From positions 1 to 7,602 of the forward strand of contig MNYD01000020.1 in the NCBI GenBank assembly GCA_001872925.1: 7,602 bases of DNA, given 5' to 3'. A program made the translations under genes and the position numbers. The stretch's first letter is position 1, and the number at the start of each line of letters is the position of its first letter. Shown here one piece after another: positions 1 through 6,941 of this stretch. The DNA comes from Dehalococcoidia bacterium CG2_30_46_19. Lineage in GTDB: Bacteria > Chloroflexota > Dehalococcoidia > GIF9 > AB-539-J10. The notes below the pieces were generated by a model. That model saw nothing but the letters and a program-made list of their open reading frames with translations. It was not told the origin of the DNA and ran no database searches.

Positions 1-21
1 CGTTTCCTGTAAGATAAGATT

Positions 22-30
22 AAAGGAGGT
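22..30 (+). promoter_or_regulatory. Shine-Dalgarno site of the AOR gene
   Basis: The sequence AAAGGAGGT lies 7 nt before the ATG at 38. This spacing fixes the start at that ATG. The in-frame GTG at 29 overlaps the SD itself and is therefore an unlikely start. Only 37 nt of upstream sequence are in the window, too little to judge a promoter. Confidence 0.85.
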
Positions 31-37
31 GTTAGAA

Positions 38-1915
38 ATGTCAAAAGGCGGATATGCCGGTAAGATTCTAGAGGTAAATTTAACTTCGGGGAAGATTTCG
101 AAAACGAGCGTGGATGATGAAACCTTGCGGAAGTTCATTGGCGGCAGTGGGTTAGCAGCTAAGCTCTTTCTTGACAGAGTTTCCCCTCAAGTTGCCCCAC
201 TGTCTCCCCAGAACACTTTGTTTATTATGACTGGTCCTTTGCAGGGCACCAATCTTCCTGGTGCTGGTCGGTTCAATGTAAGTGCTAAGTCGCCGTTAAC
301 CAATATCTGGGGGGAGGGGAACTGTGGTGGCACATTTGGTCCCGAGCTAAAGTTTGCTGGGTGGGATGGCATCATTATTGAAGGTGCTTCCGATAAACCG
401 GTCTACCTTTTCATCGATGACGATAAAGTGGAGATTCGCGATGCCGCAGACCTGTGGGGTAAAGATTCCTATGAAACAATTGATATGGTGACGGATAAAA
501 TTGGTGGAGGAAGGAAAGTGAAGGTGTTGGCTATTGGTCAGGCCGGGGAAAATCTGGTCAAGTATGCTGCCATAATTCATGATAAAGCTGATGCGATTGG
601 AAGGTGTGGATTGGGCGCTGTTATGGGTTCCAAGAAGCTAAAGGCTATTGTGGTGAGGGGCATGGGCAAGGCTAGTATAGCCATGCCCGAAGATTACAAT
701 AAAGCCCGCCGTGCAGCACTGGATGTAATAAAAGATAGCGCTGTGGCTCAGTCTATGCACTCTATGGGCACCGATGCTGCGTTGTCGTTGGGGATGATGA
801 CCGGGGATGTGCCCAGCAAGAACTGGTCATTAGGTGAGAATCTCGAGGGCAGTGAGGCTTTGGGCGGTCCAACATATAGCGAGAAATATTTGACCATGAC
901 TCACGCCTGTTATGCCTGTCCCATTGCCTGTAAGCGGGTGGGCCAGGTTAAGGAAGGACCTTACAAAGGGGAGGAACAAGCTGGACCGGAATATGAAACT
1001 TGCTGTACCTTCGGGACATTGATTATGAATAACGACTTGGCAGCAGTTATCAAGATAAACGAAATGTGCAATAGATATGGTCTCGATACCATATCCTGCG
1101 GTTCTACCATTGCTTTTGCCATTGATTGTTTTGAGCATGGATTGATAACTGAGAATGATACTGAAGGGGTCAAGCTTACCTGGGGAAATATGGAGAGCGT
1201 CTTTAAAATGGTGGATAAGATTGCCCGGAGAGAGGGCTTTGGGGATGTTTTGGCAGAAGGGAGCCGGGCAGCGGCAAAGAAGATTGGGAGAAATGCCGCG
1301 GATTTTGCTGTTGAGGTGAAGGGGCTGGAGGCATCAATGCATGACCCTCGAGGCTACCACGGCATGGGACTAGCCTATGCAATGTCGAATAGAGGTGCCT
1401 GCCATATGCAGCACATGGCCTACTTTGTTGAGCAGGGGCAGGTTGTTTACCCCGAAATTGGGCTAAAGGAAGATTACGAAGGGCAAACCGGCGAGGGTAA
1501 GGCCGAGATGACTATGATTTCTGAGAATCTGGGCATGGTTTGTTCCTCAGCGGTGTTGTGTAATTTTGTCATGGCTTGTCTTAAGGTGAATGACCTTGTC
1601 GAATTTTTGAGAACTACCACTGGTTTTGATTACACCCTGGATGAACTTATGGAGTGTGGGGAAAGGGTCTGGCTTCTAAAACGAGGATTGAACAACTTGA
1701 TGGGCATTACTGCTGCTGATGACCGACTGCCCAAAAAGATTTTGACTCCTGTTAACGAAGGTGCTGCTGCCGGCTCCGTGCCGGATATCGAATCGATGCG
1801 CAAGGAGTATTATGGATTGCGGAAGCTTAATGCCAATGGCTATCCTTCCCGGGAGAAGCTGGAGGGTATCGGGCTTGCGGATTTAGCGAGGAAAATATAT
1901 ACTTCGGGCAAATAA
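38..1915 (+). CDS. Aldehyde:ferredoxin oxidoreductase family protein (tungsten/molybdopterin enzyme)
   Basis: This predicted cytoplasmic enzyme of 625 aa, close to the roughly 605 aa of the Pyrococcus furiosus AOR, would oxidise an aldehyde to a carboxylic acid with ferredoxin as acceptor. The N-terminal AOR domain (about residues 4-210) carries the family block GNCGGTFGPELKFAGWDG. The [4Fe-4S] ligands are visible as CYACPIAC (C291, C294, C298) and a late cysteine in VLCNF (C508), the same layout as C288/C291/C295/C494 of the Pyrococcus enzyme. The pterin-binding block starts with DPRGYHGMGLAYA (D436 onward) and ends in RGACH (452-456); H456 probably matches the active-site His. GPEYET (316-321) holds the conserved Glu. 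The ATG at 38 is chosen over the GTG at 29 because of the SD. It is the first gene of the plus block, 23 nt before the SCP2 gene. No ferredoxin, FeS partner subunit or cofactor-synthesis gene lies nearby. Substrate range and metal (W or Mo) cannot be read. A BamB-like role is possible within the superfamily, but no Bam partner genes are seen. Confidence 0.95.
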   Translation: MSKGGYAGKILEVNLTSGKISKTSVDDETLRKFIGGSGLAAKLFLDRVSPQVAPLSPQNTLFIMTGPLQGTNLPGAGRFNVSAKSPLTNIWGEGNCGGTFGPELKFAGWDGIIIEGASDKPVYLFIDDDKVEIRDAADLWGKDSYETIDMVTDKIGGGRKVKVLAIGQAGENLVKYAAIIHDKADAIGRCGLGAVMGSKKLKAIVVRGMGKASIAMPEDYNKARRAALDVIKDSAVAQSMHSMGTDAALSLGMMTGDVPSKNWSLGENLEGSEALGGPTYSEKYLTMTHACYACPIACKRVGQVKEGPYKGEEQAGPEYETCCTFGTLIMNNDLAAVIKINEMCNRYGLDTISCGSTIAFAIDCFEHGLITENDTEGVKLTWGNMESVFKMVDKIARREGFGDVLAEGSRAAAKKIGRNAADFAVEVKGLEASMHDPRGYHGMGLAYAMSNRGACHMQHMAYFVEQGQVVYPEIGLKEDYEGQTGEGKAEMTMISENLGMVCSSAVLCNFVMACLKVNDLVEFLRTTTGFDYTLDELMECGERVWLLKRGLNNLMGITAADDRLPKKILTPVNEGAAAGSVPDIESMRKEYYGLRKLNANGYPSREKLEGIGLADLARKIYTSGK

Positions 1916-1924
1916 TAAATTAAA

Positions 1925-1934
1925 GAGGAGGTGA
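1925..1934 (+). promoter_or_regulatory. Shine-Dalgarno site of the SCP2-like gene
   Basis: GAGGAGGTGA ends 4 nt before the ATG at 1939, with the GGAGG core about 7 nt away. It supports that ATG over other frames. It sits in the 23-nt gap after the AOR stop, so the two genes are probably on one transcript. Confidence 0.8.
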
Positions 1935-1938
1935 CATC

Positions 1939-2499
1939 ATGCCAGTTAAGTATGGAACGAAGGAATGGGAGGAAGAATACCAAAAGGTGGTCAGGGAAAG
2001 GCGTAAATCCCACCCCAAGCCCACAGTGCCAACTCCAGAGTGGGGGCAGGTATTTGGGGAGATTGTTGACGGCGATGCCGAGTATAGGGCGGCAGCCAAG
2101 ACCTGGGAAGGTGCCGTTACCCTGGTGCTCCAGGCAAAGCCCGAGTTAGGGCTAGACGAAGATGTTTCTGTGGTGCTAGACCTGTGGCATGGTGATTGCA
2201 GGTCAGTGAAAATCCTTCCCAAAGAGGAGGCTGCGAAGGCGCCGTATGTTATGACCGGTAGCATCGATACTTGGAAAGCTGTGGCTAAAGGTAAGACAGA
2301 TGCTATTAAGGCTACCATGCTGGGTAAAATAAAGCTGAAGGGAAATATGGCTAACGTAGTCAAGCATGTAAAGGCGTCTAAGAGGTTGGCGGACTGTACC
2401 GGGCTGTTTGAATCTGTGTGGCCTGACGAACTCAGCAAGGACGAAATCAAGAAGTTTAGAGCTGATCTTAAACAGTTCAGGGAACAGTTTGGAGTTTAG
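1939..2499 (+). CDS. SCP2 sterol-binding domain-like protein
   Basis: This 186-aa protein has no signal peptide or membrane segment and is predicted cytoplasmic. Residues about 57-150 look like an SCP2 (sterol carrier protein 2) fold: alternating strand-like segments from WEGAVTLVL (57-65) through VSVVLDLWHGD (76-86), then a TGSIDTW segment (106-112). The block GKIKLKGN (129-136), preceded by a D-A-I helix, is the part most typical of bacterial SCP2 proteins. The N-terminal 50 residues are charged and helix-like and include a proline-rich linker (P27 to P33). The C-terminal part (164-183) is a charged helix. SCP2 domains bind acyl chains, acyl-CoA or sterol-like lipids in a hydrophobic tunnel. 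Placed between AOR and an alcohol dehydrogenase, a role as substrate carrier or presenter for a lipophilic alcohol/aldehyde is the natural inference. The assignment rests on motif resemblance and the ligand is unknown. Confidence 0.8.
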   Translation: MPVKYGTKEWEEEYQKVVRERRKSHPKPTVPTPEWGQVFGEIVDGDAEYRAAAKTWEGAVTLVLQAKPELGLDEDVSVVLDLWHGDCRSVKILPKEEAAKAPYVMTGSIDTWKAVAKGKTDAIKATMLGKIKLKGNMANVVKHVKASKRLADCTGLFESVWPDELSKDEIKKFRADLKQFREQFGV

Positions 2500-2533
2500 C
2501 AACCGCTTAAGAATAACATAGCGCGAAATTTTG

Positions 2534-2544
2534 AAAAGGGGGTG
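2534..2544 (+). promoter_or_regulatory. Shine-Dalgarno site of the Fe-ADH gene
   Basis: AAAAGGGGGTG ends 6 nt before the ATG at 2551. The GTG at 2542, which would add three residues, lies inside this SD and is rejected as the start. Confidence 0.7.
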
Positions 2545-2550
2545 TGGAAC

Positions 2551-3714
2551 ATGGCTTACACTCGTGAGCTTTCTTTTATTTATCGTGACCCCACCAAGAT
2601 TATCTTTGGGGAAAATGCTGTGGATAATGTTGGAGCGGAGGTGGATGAGCTTGGGGGAACGAAGGCATTGATTGTAACCGACGAAGGAATTGTGAAAACA
2701 GGGTTGGTGGAAAGGCTGGAGAAGGCTCTGGGCGATAGGTGCGCCGGCATTTTTGACCAATGCACACAGGATTCCGGAGTACATATCGTGGAGAAGGGCT
2801 ATGAATTTGCCAAAGGGAAAGGCGTTGATATCCTGGTGAGCATAGGTGGCGGGAGTGTTATCGATACCGCTAAGGGGATGGCTATTCTCCTCAAAGAAGG
2901 CGGAAAGTTGAGTGATTACAGCGGTTTCCAGCTGCTCGAGCGTCCCATTACCCCGCACATCGTGATTCCGACCACTACGGGAACGGGGAGTGAAGTGACC
3001 TATGCTGCAGTGATTAAGGACCATACTGCAAAAACAAAACTGTTATTCTGTGACACTTACCTTATCCCAAACGTAGCTATTCTTGACCCTACCGTTGTGG
3101 CCGGGCTGCCTCCAAAATTAACGGCATCCACAGGAATGGATGCCTTGTGTCATGCTATAGAGGCAATTCATTCCTTGCAGAGAGAGCCAATCGCTGATGC
3201 GCTAGCCTTGCATGCCATCAGGCTGATAATGACCAACTTACCCCGCTGTGTGGAAAAAGGCGATGATTTAGTTGCTCGAGGGCAGATGCAAATTGCTGCT
3301 ACCTTAGCCGGTATCGCTTTCAGTAATGCTCAGGTAGGAATGGTCCATGCACTAGCTCACACAGTTGGCGGCAAGTATGGCGTCCCCCATGGCATTGCTA
3401 ATGCTATCTTGCTTCCTCATTGCATAATGTATAACCTCGGTGAATGCCCTGACCGGTATGCTATGGTAGCTGAGGCTATGGGAGCTAGAAAAGCCGGGAT
3501 GAGCGATATGGAGGCAGGAGAAGCTGCAGCTAATGCCATTTGGAAACTGACTAAGAAAATGGGGCTTCCTCAAAGGCTTCGTGATGTTGGTGTCCCTGAA
3601 GACGGGCTGGAGGAATGTGCCGAAGCCGCTCTCTACGATGGCTCGATAGTGTATAACCCTAAAACAATCATCGACTCACAGGAGACCTTAGAAGTATATA
3701 AGAAGGCCTGGTAG
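2551..3714 (+). CDS. Iron-containing (group III) alcohol dehydrogenase
   Basis: This 387-aa cytoplasmic enzyme would interconvert a primary alcohol and its aldehyde with a nicotinamide cofactor. It matches the E. coli FucO type in length and architecture. The N-terminal nucleotide-binding domain has GGGS at 99-102 and the block PTTTGTGSE. The C-terminal helical domain carries the metal ligands D197 and H201 (MDALCHAIE), H266 (VGMVHALAH) and H280 (VPHGIANAILLPH). H270 matches the conserved second His of the HAxAH motif. The C-terminus, with LRDVGV and a final Y-x3-W, is also FucO-like. D44 in VTDEG lines up with FucO D39, which favours NAD over NADP, so an NAD-linked reaction is inferred. It lies 51 nt after the SCP2 gene and 31 nt before the FAD oxidoreductase gene. 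Together with AOR it could give a two-step alcohol-to-acid route or, in reverse, acid reduction. The substrate is unknown. There is no sign of damage. Confidence 0.95.
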   Translation: MAYTRELSFIYRDPTKIIFGENAVDNVGAEVDELGGTKALIVTDEGIVKTGLVERLEKALGDRCAGIFDQCTQDSGVHIVEKGYEFAKGKGVDILVSIGGGSVIDTAKGMAILLKEGGKLSDYSGFQLLERPITPHIVIPTTTGTGSEVTYAAVIKDHTAKTKLLFCDTYLIPNVAILDPTVVAGLPPKLTASTGMDALCHAIEAIHSLQREPIADALALHAIRLIMTNLPRCVEKGDDLVARGQMQIAATLAGIAFSNAQVGMVHALAHTVGGKYGVPHGIANAILLPHCIMYNLGECPDRYAMVAEAMGARKAGMSDMEAGEAAANAIWKLTKKMGLPQRLRDVGVPEDGLEECAEAALYDGSIVYNPKTIIDSQETLEVYKKAW

Positions 3715-3745
3715 GCTTAAATTTTGCGATTCCTGTTGATTGAGC

Positions 3746-5047
3746 ATGGATGCCGATGTAATCATTATCGGTGGTGGTTTTGGTGCTTTATCCACTGCTG
3801 CCCTATTAGCCAATAAGGACATTAAAGTATTGCTTCTCGAAAGAGAGCAAGTTATGGGTGGCAGGGCTAAAAGCATTGAAAAAGAAGGCTTTGTTGTTGA
3901 CAATGGCTTACACAGCAATCGTTTTGCCTCGGCAGGTCCCGCTGCTGCCGTTCTGAAAAATGTAGGTCAAAACCTGGAGTTCGTAACGGAAGAGGACTCC
4001 ATTTCATATATTTATCACAAGGGGAAGCTGATAAAACGTCCCTCCTCGGCCCAGGAATTCATGACCACAGAGCTTCTCTCACAACAGGGCAGGGAAGAGA
4101 TGCTCAAGGTCCTGGTGCAACTGTTGCAGGAAAATCCCGATGAATGGTATTCCAGAACGCTTCTAGACTTCATCAGCAAGTTTACTGATAATGGGGAAGC
4201 CAGGGAATTCTTTCGCCTGATTGGCTTTTTCATCATTGCCCCACAGATTGAGGAAACTTCAGCGGGTGAGGTGATGTATTTTGTCCAGCAAGCTCAAAAG
4301 TCTCCCCGGGCTATTGCTATACCGGTGGGTGGTGCCCGGCAGATAATAGATAAACTGGCTGCTGTGATTGAAAGAAACGGCGAGATAAAGAAGGGTTGTC
4401 GGGTTGACCAGATTATGGTTAAGGATGGAAGAGCAGTGGGGGTCAGGGCTGGCAGGAAAATGTTTACCTCCAACGCTGTGGTCTATACTCCGCCAATCCA
4501 GCAGCTATTTAGCGTCATTGAGGAAAGGCACTTTCCTCCATCTTTTGTAGATTATGCTCGGAATCTGATACCCACTTCGGGAGTAAGCATAGATTTTGGC
4601 TTGCGCCAGTCGGTGAGTGACCTTACCGGCAGCATCACCTCTGTTGACCTGATGGCGATGGGAAGCTTTCCTTCCAATTCCGACCCTTCTCTGGCGCCAA
4701 AAGGTAAACAGCTTTCTACCTGGTTTATGATTCTCCCCTATCAAAAACTCAGGGAAAAGGGGGCAGCCAGGGATGCCTTCTCACAGTTGCGCCAATTAAT
4801 AGCTGAGGCATACCCTGAGTTCTTCGATTATGTGGAATGGGAGAGGCCACAGGTCTTCCCCATTCTGGACGGCGTGCTATTGAGGGTAGGTCAAGCTTAC
4901 CCTGATCGGCATGAACTTCGTTCCCCATATGTAAAGAATCTCTTCTTCGCTGGGGACACTGCCCGGGCACGGGGATGTAGCGGAGATATCGCCTTCAACA
5001 CGGCATTGGAGGCAAGCAGCTTAATCCTTTCTTCTTCCGAAGATTGA
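3746..5047 (+). CDS. FAD-dependent oxidoreductase, phytoene desaturase (CrtI)-like
   Basis: This 433-aa flavoprotein belongs to the amine oxidase/CrtI-like NAD(P)/FAD superfamily. The N-terminus is a Rossmann FAD-binding fold: DVIIIGGGFGAL (G9, G11, Ala in place of the third Gly at 14), the ribose-binding acid E32 in LLLERE, and the GGRA motif at 38-41. The C-terminus closes the FAD site with LFFAGDTARARGCSGD (AGD at 402-404) and a final NTALEAS helix. The middle part (about 90-370) is the substrate region and gives no recognisable specificity. Members desaturate, saturate or isomerise hydrophobic polyenes and related lipids; no other carotenoid gene is here, so carotenoid synthesis is not supported. 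The ATG at 3746 is chosen because it directly precedes the Rossmann strand. TTG at 3740 would add two residues, and no convincing SD precedes either, unlike the genes before it. It is the last gene of the plus block, and its final 27 nt overlap the 3' end of the opposite-strand membrane-protein gene. Confidence 0.88.
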   Translation: MDADVIIIGGGFGALSTAALLANKDIKVLLLEREQVMGGRAKSIEKEGFVVDNGLHSNRFASAGPAAAVLKNVGQNLEFVTEEDSISYIYHKGKLIKRPSSAQEFMTTELLSQQGREEMLKVLVQLLQENPDEWYSRTLLDFISKFTDNGEAREFFRLIGFFIIAPQIEETSAGEVMYFVQQAQKSPRAIAIPVGGARQIIDKLAAVIERNGEIKKGCRVDQIMVKDGRAVGVRAGRKMFTSNAVVYTPPIQQLFSVIEERHFPPSFVDYARNLIPTSGVSIDFGLRQSVSDLTGSITSVDLMAMGSFPSNSDPSLAPKGKQLSTWFMILPYQKLREKGAARDAFSQLRQLIAEAYPEFFDYVEWERPQVFPILDGVLLRVGQAYPDRHELRSPYVKNLFFAGDTARARGCSGDIAFNTALEASSLILSSSED

Positions 5048-5392
5048 ATATCCTATTCGAAGACCAGTATATAGCCATAGCGGGTAAGCGGCGAATAGGG
5101 TACCGAAAAGGACATGGCTCCCCACAGTAAGGTTTCTCCAATCGAAGTTAAATATGCCCGAATTTATCATCCAGTCCCTTCCCGACTCAGCGCCCGTCAT
5201 CTGCCACATCCAGGCAGCCGCTGACCATTCGCAATACATCCCGACGCTGGAGAACCAGAAAAGCGCCAGGATTACCCCCGAAAGTATCTCCACCAGATGC
5301 CTGCCGGGAAAGGCAGCGTTGAGCCAGGCAACCACAAAACCTAATCCTATCAGCCAGAAGACATCAATCAAGAAGCTATCAAACGGTATCAT
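5021..5392 (-). CDS. Small membrane protein of unknown family, three predicted transmembrane segments
   Basis: I do not recognise a family for this 123-aa protein. Three hydrophobic stretches are clear: about residues 7-28, 33-53 and 91-112. Between the second and third is a Trp-rich loop (W56, W61, W63, W74, W85) with acidic and Gly/Ser residues. The end is basic (GRRKD), which suggests a cytoplasmic C-terminus. His32 and His93 lie at the edges of membrane segments, and there is no CxxCH haem motif. The start ATG overlaps the GMC stop as ATGA (5389-5392), and a strong SD at 5401-5412 inside the GMC gene precedes it, so it is probably translated together with the oxidoreductase. A membrane anchor or quinone-side partner of the GMC enzyme is an inference from position only. 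Its 3' end overlaps the converging CrtI-like gene by 27 nt. Confidence 0.8.
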   Translation of the reverse strand: MIPFDSFLIDVFWLIGLGFVVAWLNAAFPGRHLVEILSGVILALFWFSSVGMYCEWSAAAWMWQMTGAESGRDWMINSGIFNFDWRNLTVGSHVLFGTLFAAYPLWLYTGLRIGYSIFGRRKD

Positions 5393-6939
5393 CGTTCATT
5401 ATCACCTCCTTTGTTACATTTGTTGTTGCTCAGAACTCCATCAATATAGGCTGCAGTTCTGGTGGCAATTGCCATGATGGTCATTTGGGGGTTCACCCCT
5501 AGCGAGGTCGGGAAAACGCTGGCATCACAGATGAACAGTTTTTTCACATCCCAGGTCTCACAATTAACATTGACCACGGATTTTGTTGGGTCACTTCCCA
5601 TCCTGCAAGTTCCCATAGGATGATACGCGGTGACGATAAAATCGTTCCCCTTTAGTTTGAGCCGTTTAAGCTCCTCGACCTGCTTGGGGGATGTTAATTC
5701 TGGTATCCTGGCAAGCATGGGGTAGACCCTCTTAGCGCCAGCGGTGAACCAGATTTCAGCCAGATGCACCACAGATAGCTGTAGCCTGCGGATATCATCC
5801 TTGTTGAGGTCATACAGCATAGTTGGTTTGTGGTAGAAGGGTAATGCCCTTACTGAGCCTTCAGTAGTGTCAGAGACCATAGAGCCGAATAAGGCGATTT
5901 TGGAAAATTGGCTCATCAACCTGGCATGTTCGTTCCCCGCATAAGGCAAGGCATTCGATTGGACATCGGGCGGAGTTACCGCTCCCTCAAGCATGATGCC
6001 TTCTTCCTCGAAGAATTCATCGACATACACGCTCTGGGGAATGCCATCCCAGCACCGGATATCCTGGTCAAATAAGGCACCTGTGCCCACACAGGGGTGA
6101 ATGCGAAGATGCTTTCCTACCTGACCGCTGGAGTTGGCTAATTTGTTCTTAAGAAGGAAATAAGGGGAATAAATGGCGCCCGCAGCTAAGATTACCACCT
6201 TTGTCCCCACCTGGATGCTCTTCGTCTTTCGTCCCGAATCAGGGTCAACAAAGTGTCCCAGAATCCCTGTGGCTCTTCCGTTTTCCACCGCAATTTTCTC
6301 AGCAAGACAATTAGCGTATATGGTTGCCCCTAAAATCGATGCTTCGGGGATATAGGATACATTCATTGATTGTTTGGCATCTATGGGACAGCCGAAGGCG
6401 CATAGTCCTGACCCTTCACACTCCTTAGCATTGCGTCGTAGGAAGCCCGCCGAATATCCCAGTTTATCTGCTCCCTCCTTAAACTTCAGGTTATTTGTGC
6501 CTACTACCTCGGGGTCTGCTGGCTGCACATACAAGAATTTTTCAATTCGTTCATAAAATAACCCCAGTTCCTCTTCACCAAGCTCTTTAAGTCCATAGTT
6601 TTCCTGCCAGTCCTTGAGCACCTTTGGGGGAATGCGGAGACAAGTGCCCGAATTGATGGTTGTCGTCCCTCCCACAGTCTTGCCTAATGGGAGGATGCAG
6701 ATAGGTCTGCCCAGGGTGAAAGTTTGTCCCCTATCCCGATACATCAAGAGCATTGACTCCACTGGTCGGCACCTGAAATCCTTTCTGGTAAAGTATCCAC
6801 CTTCCTCCACGACCACTACCGAATGTCCCATTTCTGCCAGTTCTTTGGCAATCACGGCACCACCTGCCCCGGACCCGATGACTGCCACATCGCAGTCAAC
6901 TTTTACATCGGAATGGATGTCCTGGTAACTGAAAATCAT
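5389..6939 (-). CDS. GMC-family FAD oxidoreductase, long-chain alcohol oxidase/dehydrogenase-like
   Basis: This 516-aa flavoprotein would oxidise an alcohol to an aldehyde or ketone. The FAD-binding start is VAVIGSGAGGAV (G22, G24, G27), with acidic residues E45/E46 at the end of the second strand. The GMC signature region is GKTVGGTTTINSG (86-98). The C-terminal GMC domain has HPMGTCRMG and GVNPQMTIMA, giving the expected catalytic pair H440 and N483. A Cys-rich insert, CEGSGLCAFGCP (C174, C180, C184), is typical of the branch with fatty alcohol oxidases and related bacterial dehydrogenases rather than choline or glucose oxidases. There is no signal peptide or twin-arginine motif, so a cytoplasmic or membrane-face location is inferred. 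An AGGG (6950-6947 on the minus strand) 7 nt before the ATG can serve as SD. It follows the small-subunit-like gene by 2 nt and overlaps the membrane-protein gene by 4 nt. The absence of secretion signals and the anaerobic neighbours suggest a dehydrogenase rather than an O2-using oxidase. The substrate is unknown. Confidence 0.93.
   Translation of the reverse strand: MIFSYQDIHSDVKVDCDVAVIGSGAGGAVIAKELAEMGHSVVVVEEGGYFTRKDFRCRPVESMLLMYRDRGQTFTLGRPICILPLGKTVGGTTTINSGTCLRIPPKVLKDWQENYGLKELGEEELGLFYERIEKFLYVQPADPEVVGTNNLKFKEGADKLGYSAGFLRRNAKECEGSGLCAFGCPIDAKQSMNVSYIPEASILGATIYANCLAEKIAVENGRATGILGHFVDPDSGRKTKSIQVGTKVVILAAGAIYSPYFLLKNKLANSSGQVGKHLRIHPCVGTGALFDQDIRCWDGIPQSVYVDEFFEEEGIMLEGAVTPPDVQSNALPYAGNEHARLMSQFSKIALFGSMVSDTTEGSVRALPFYHKPTMLYDLNKDDIRRLQLSVVHLAEIWFTAGAKRVYPMLARIPELTSPKQVEELKRLKLKGNDFIVTAYHPMGTCRMGSDPTKSVVNVNCETWDVKKLFICDASVFPTSLGVNPQMTIMAIATRTAAYIDGVLSNNKCNKGGDNER
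5401..5412 (-). promoter_or_regulatory. Extended Shine-Dalgarno site inside the 3' end of the GMC gene
   Basis: Read on the minus strand this is AAAGGAGGTGAT, close to a full complement of the usual 16S rRNA tail. It encodes Lys-Gly-Gly-Asp near the GMC C-terminus. The ATG of the membrane protein (5392) follows the GGAGGT core by about 11 nt, a long spacing. A nearer ATG at 5399-5397 opens a frame of only six residues ending at 5379. Confidence 0.8.
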
Positions 6940-6941
6940 CT

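Noticed and set aside
1920..2450. Minus-strand open frame of 176 codons opposite the SCP2 gene
   Set aside because: Ser/Pro/Leu-rich shadow translation opposite a gene with a strong SD and a clear domain pattern.
2203..3024. Long minus-strand open frame of 273 codons across the end of the SCP2 gene and start of the Fe-ADH gene
   Set aside because: It lies opposite two well-supported genes, has no SD-supported start, and its translation shows no recognisable motif. It is the antisense shadow of real coding sequence.
3746..5047. Reading the CrtI-like gene as a true phytoene desaturase of a carotenoid pathway
   Set aside because: Only general FAD motifs are seen and no phytoene synthase or other carotenoid gene is nearby; the family is functionally broad.
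5046..5099. Weak hairpins after the CrtI-like stop (GAATA/TATTC and CCTATTCG/CGAATAGG) as terminators
   Set aside because: The stems are short and AT-rich, no T-run follows, and the region codes for the membrane protein on the other strand.
5154..5477. Plus-strand open frame of 107 codons across the membrane-protein gene
   Set aside because: It is antisense to the membrane-protein gene and the GMC 3' end, with no SD or motif; the opposite strand has clear membrane segments and coupled starts.
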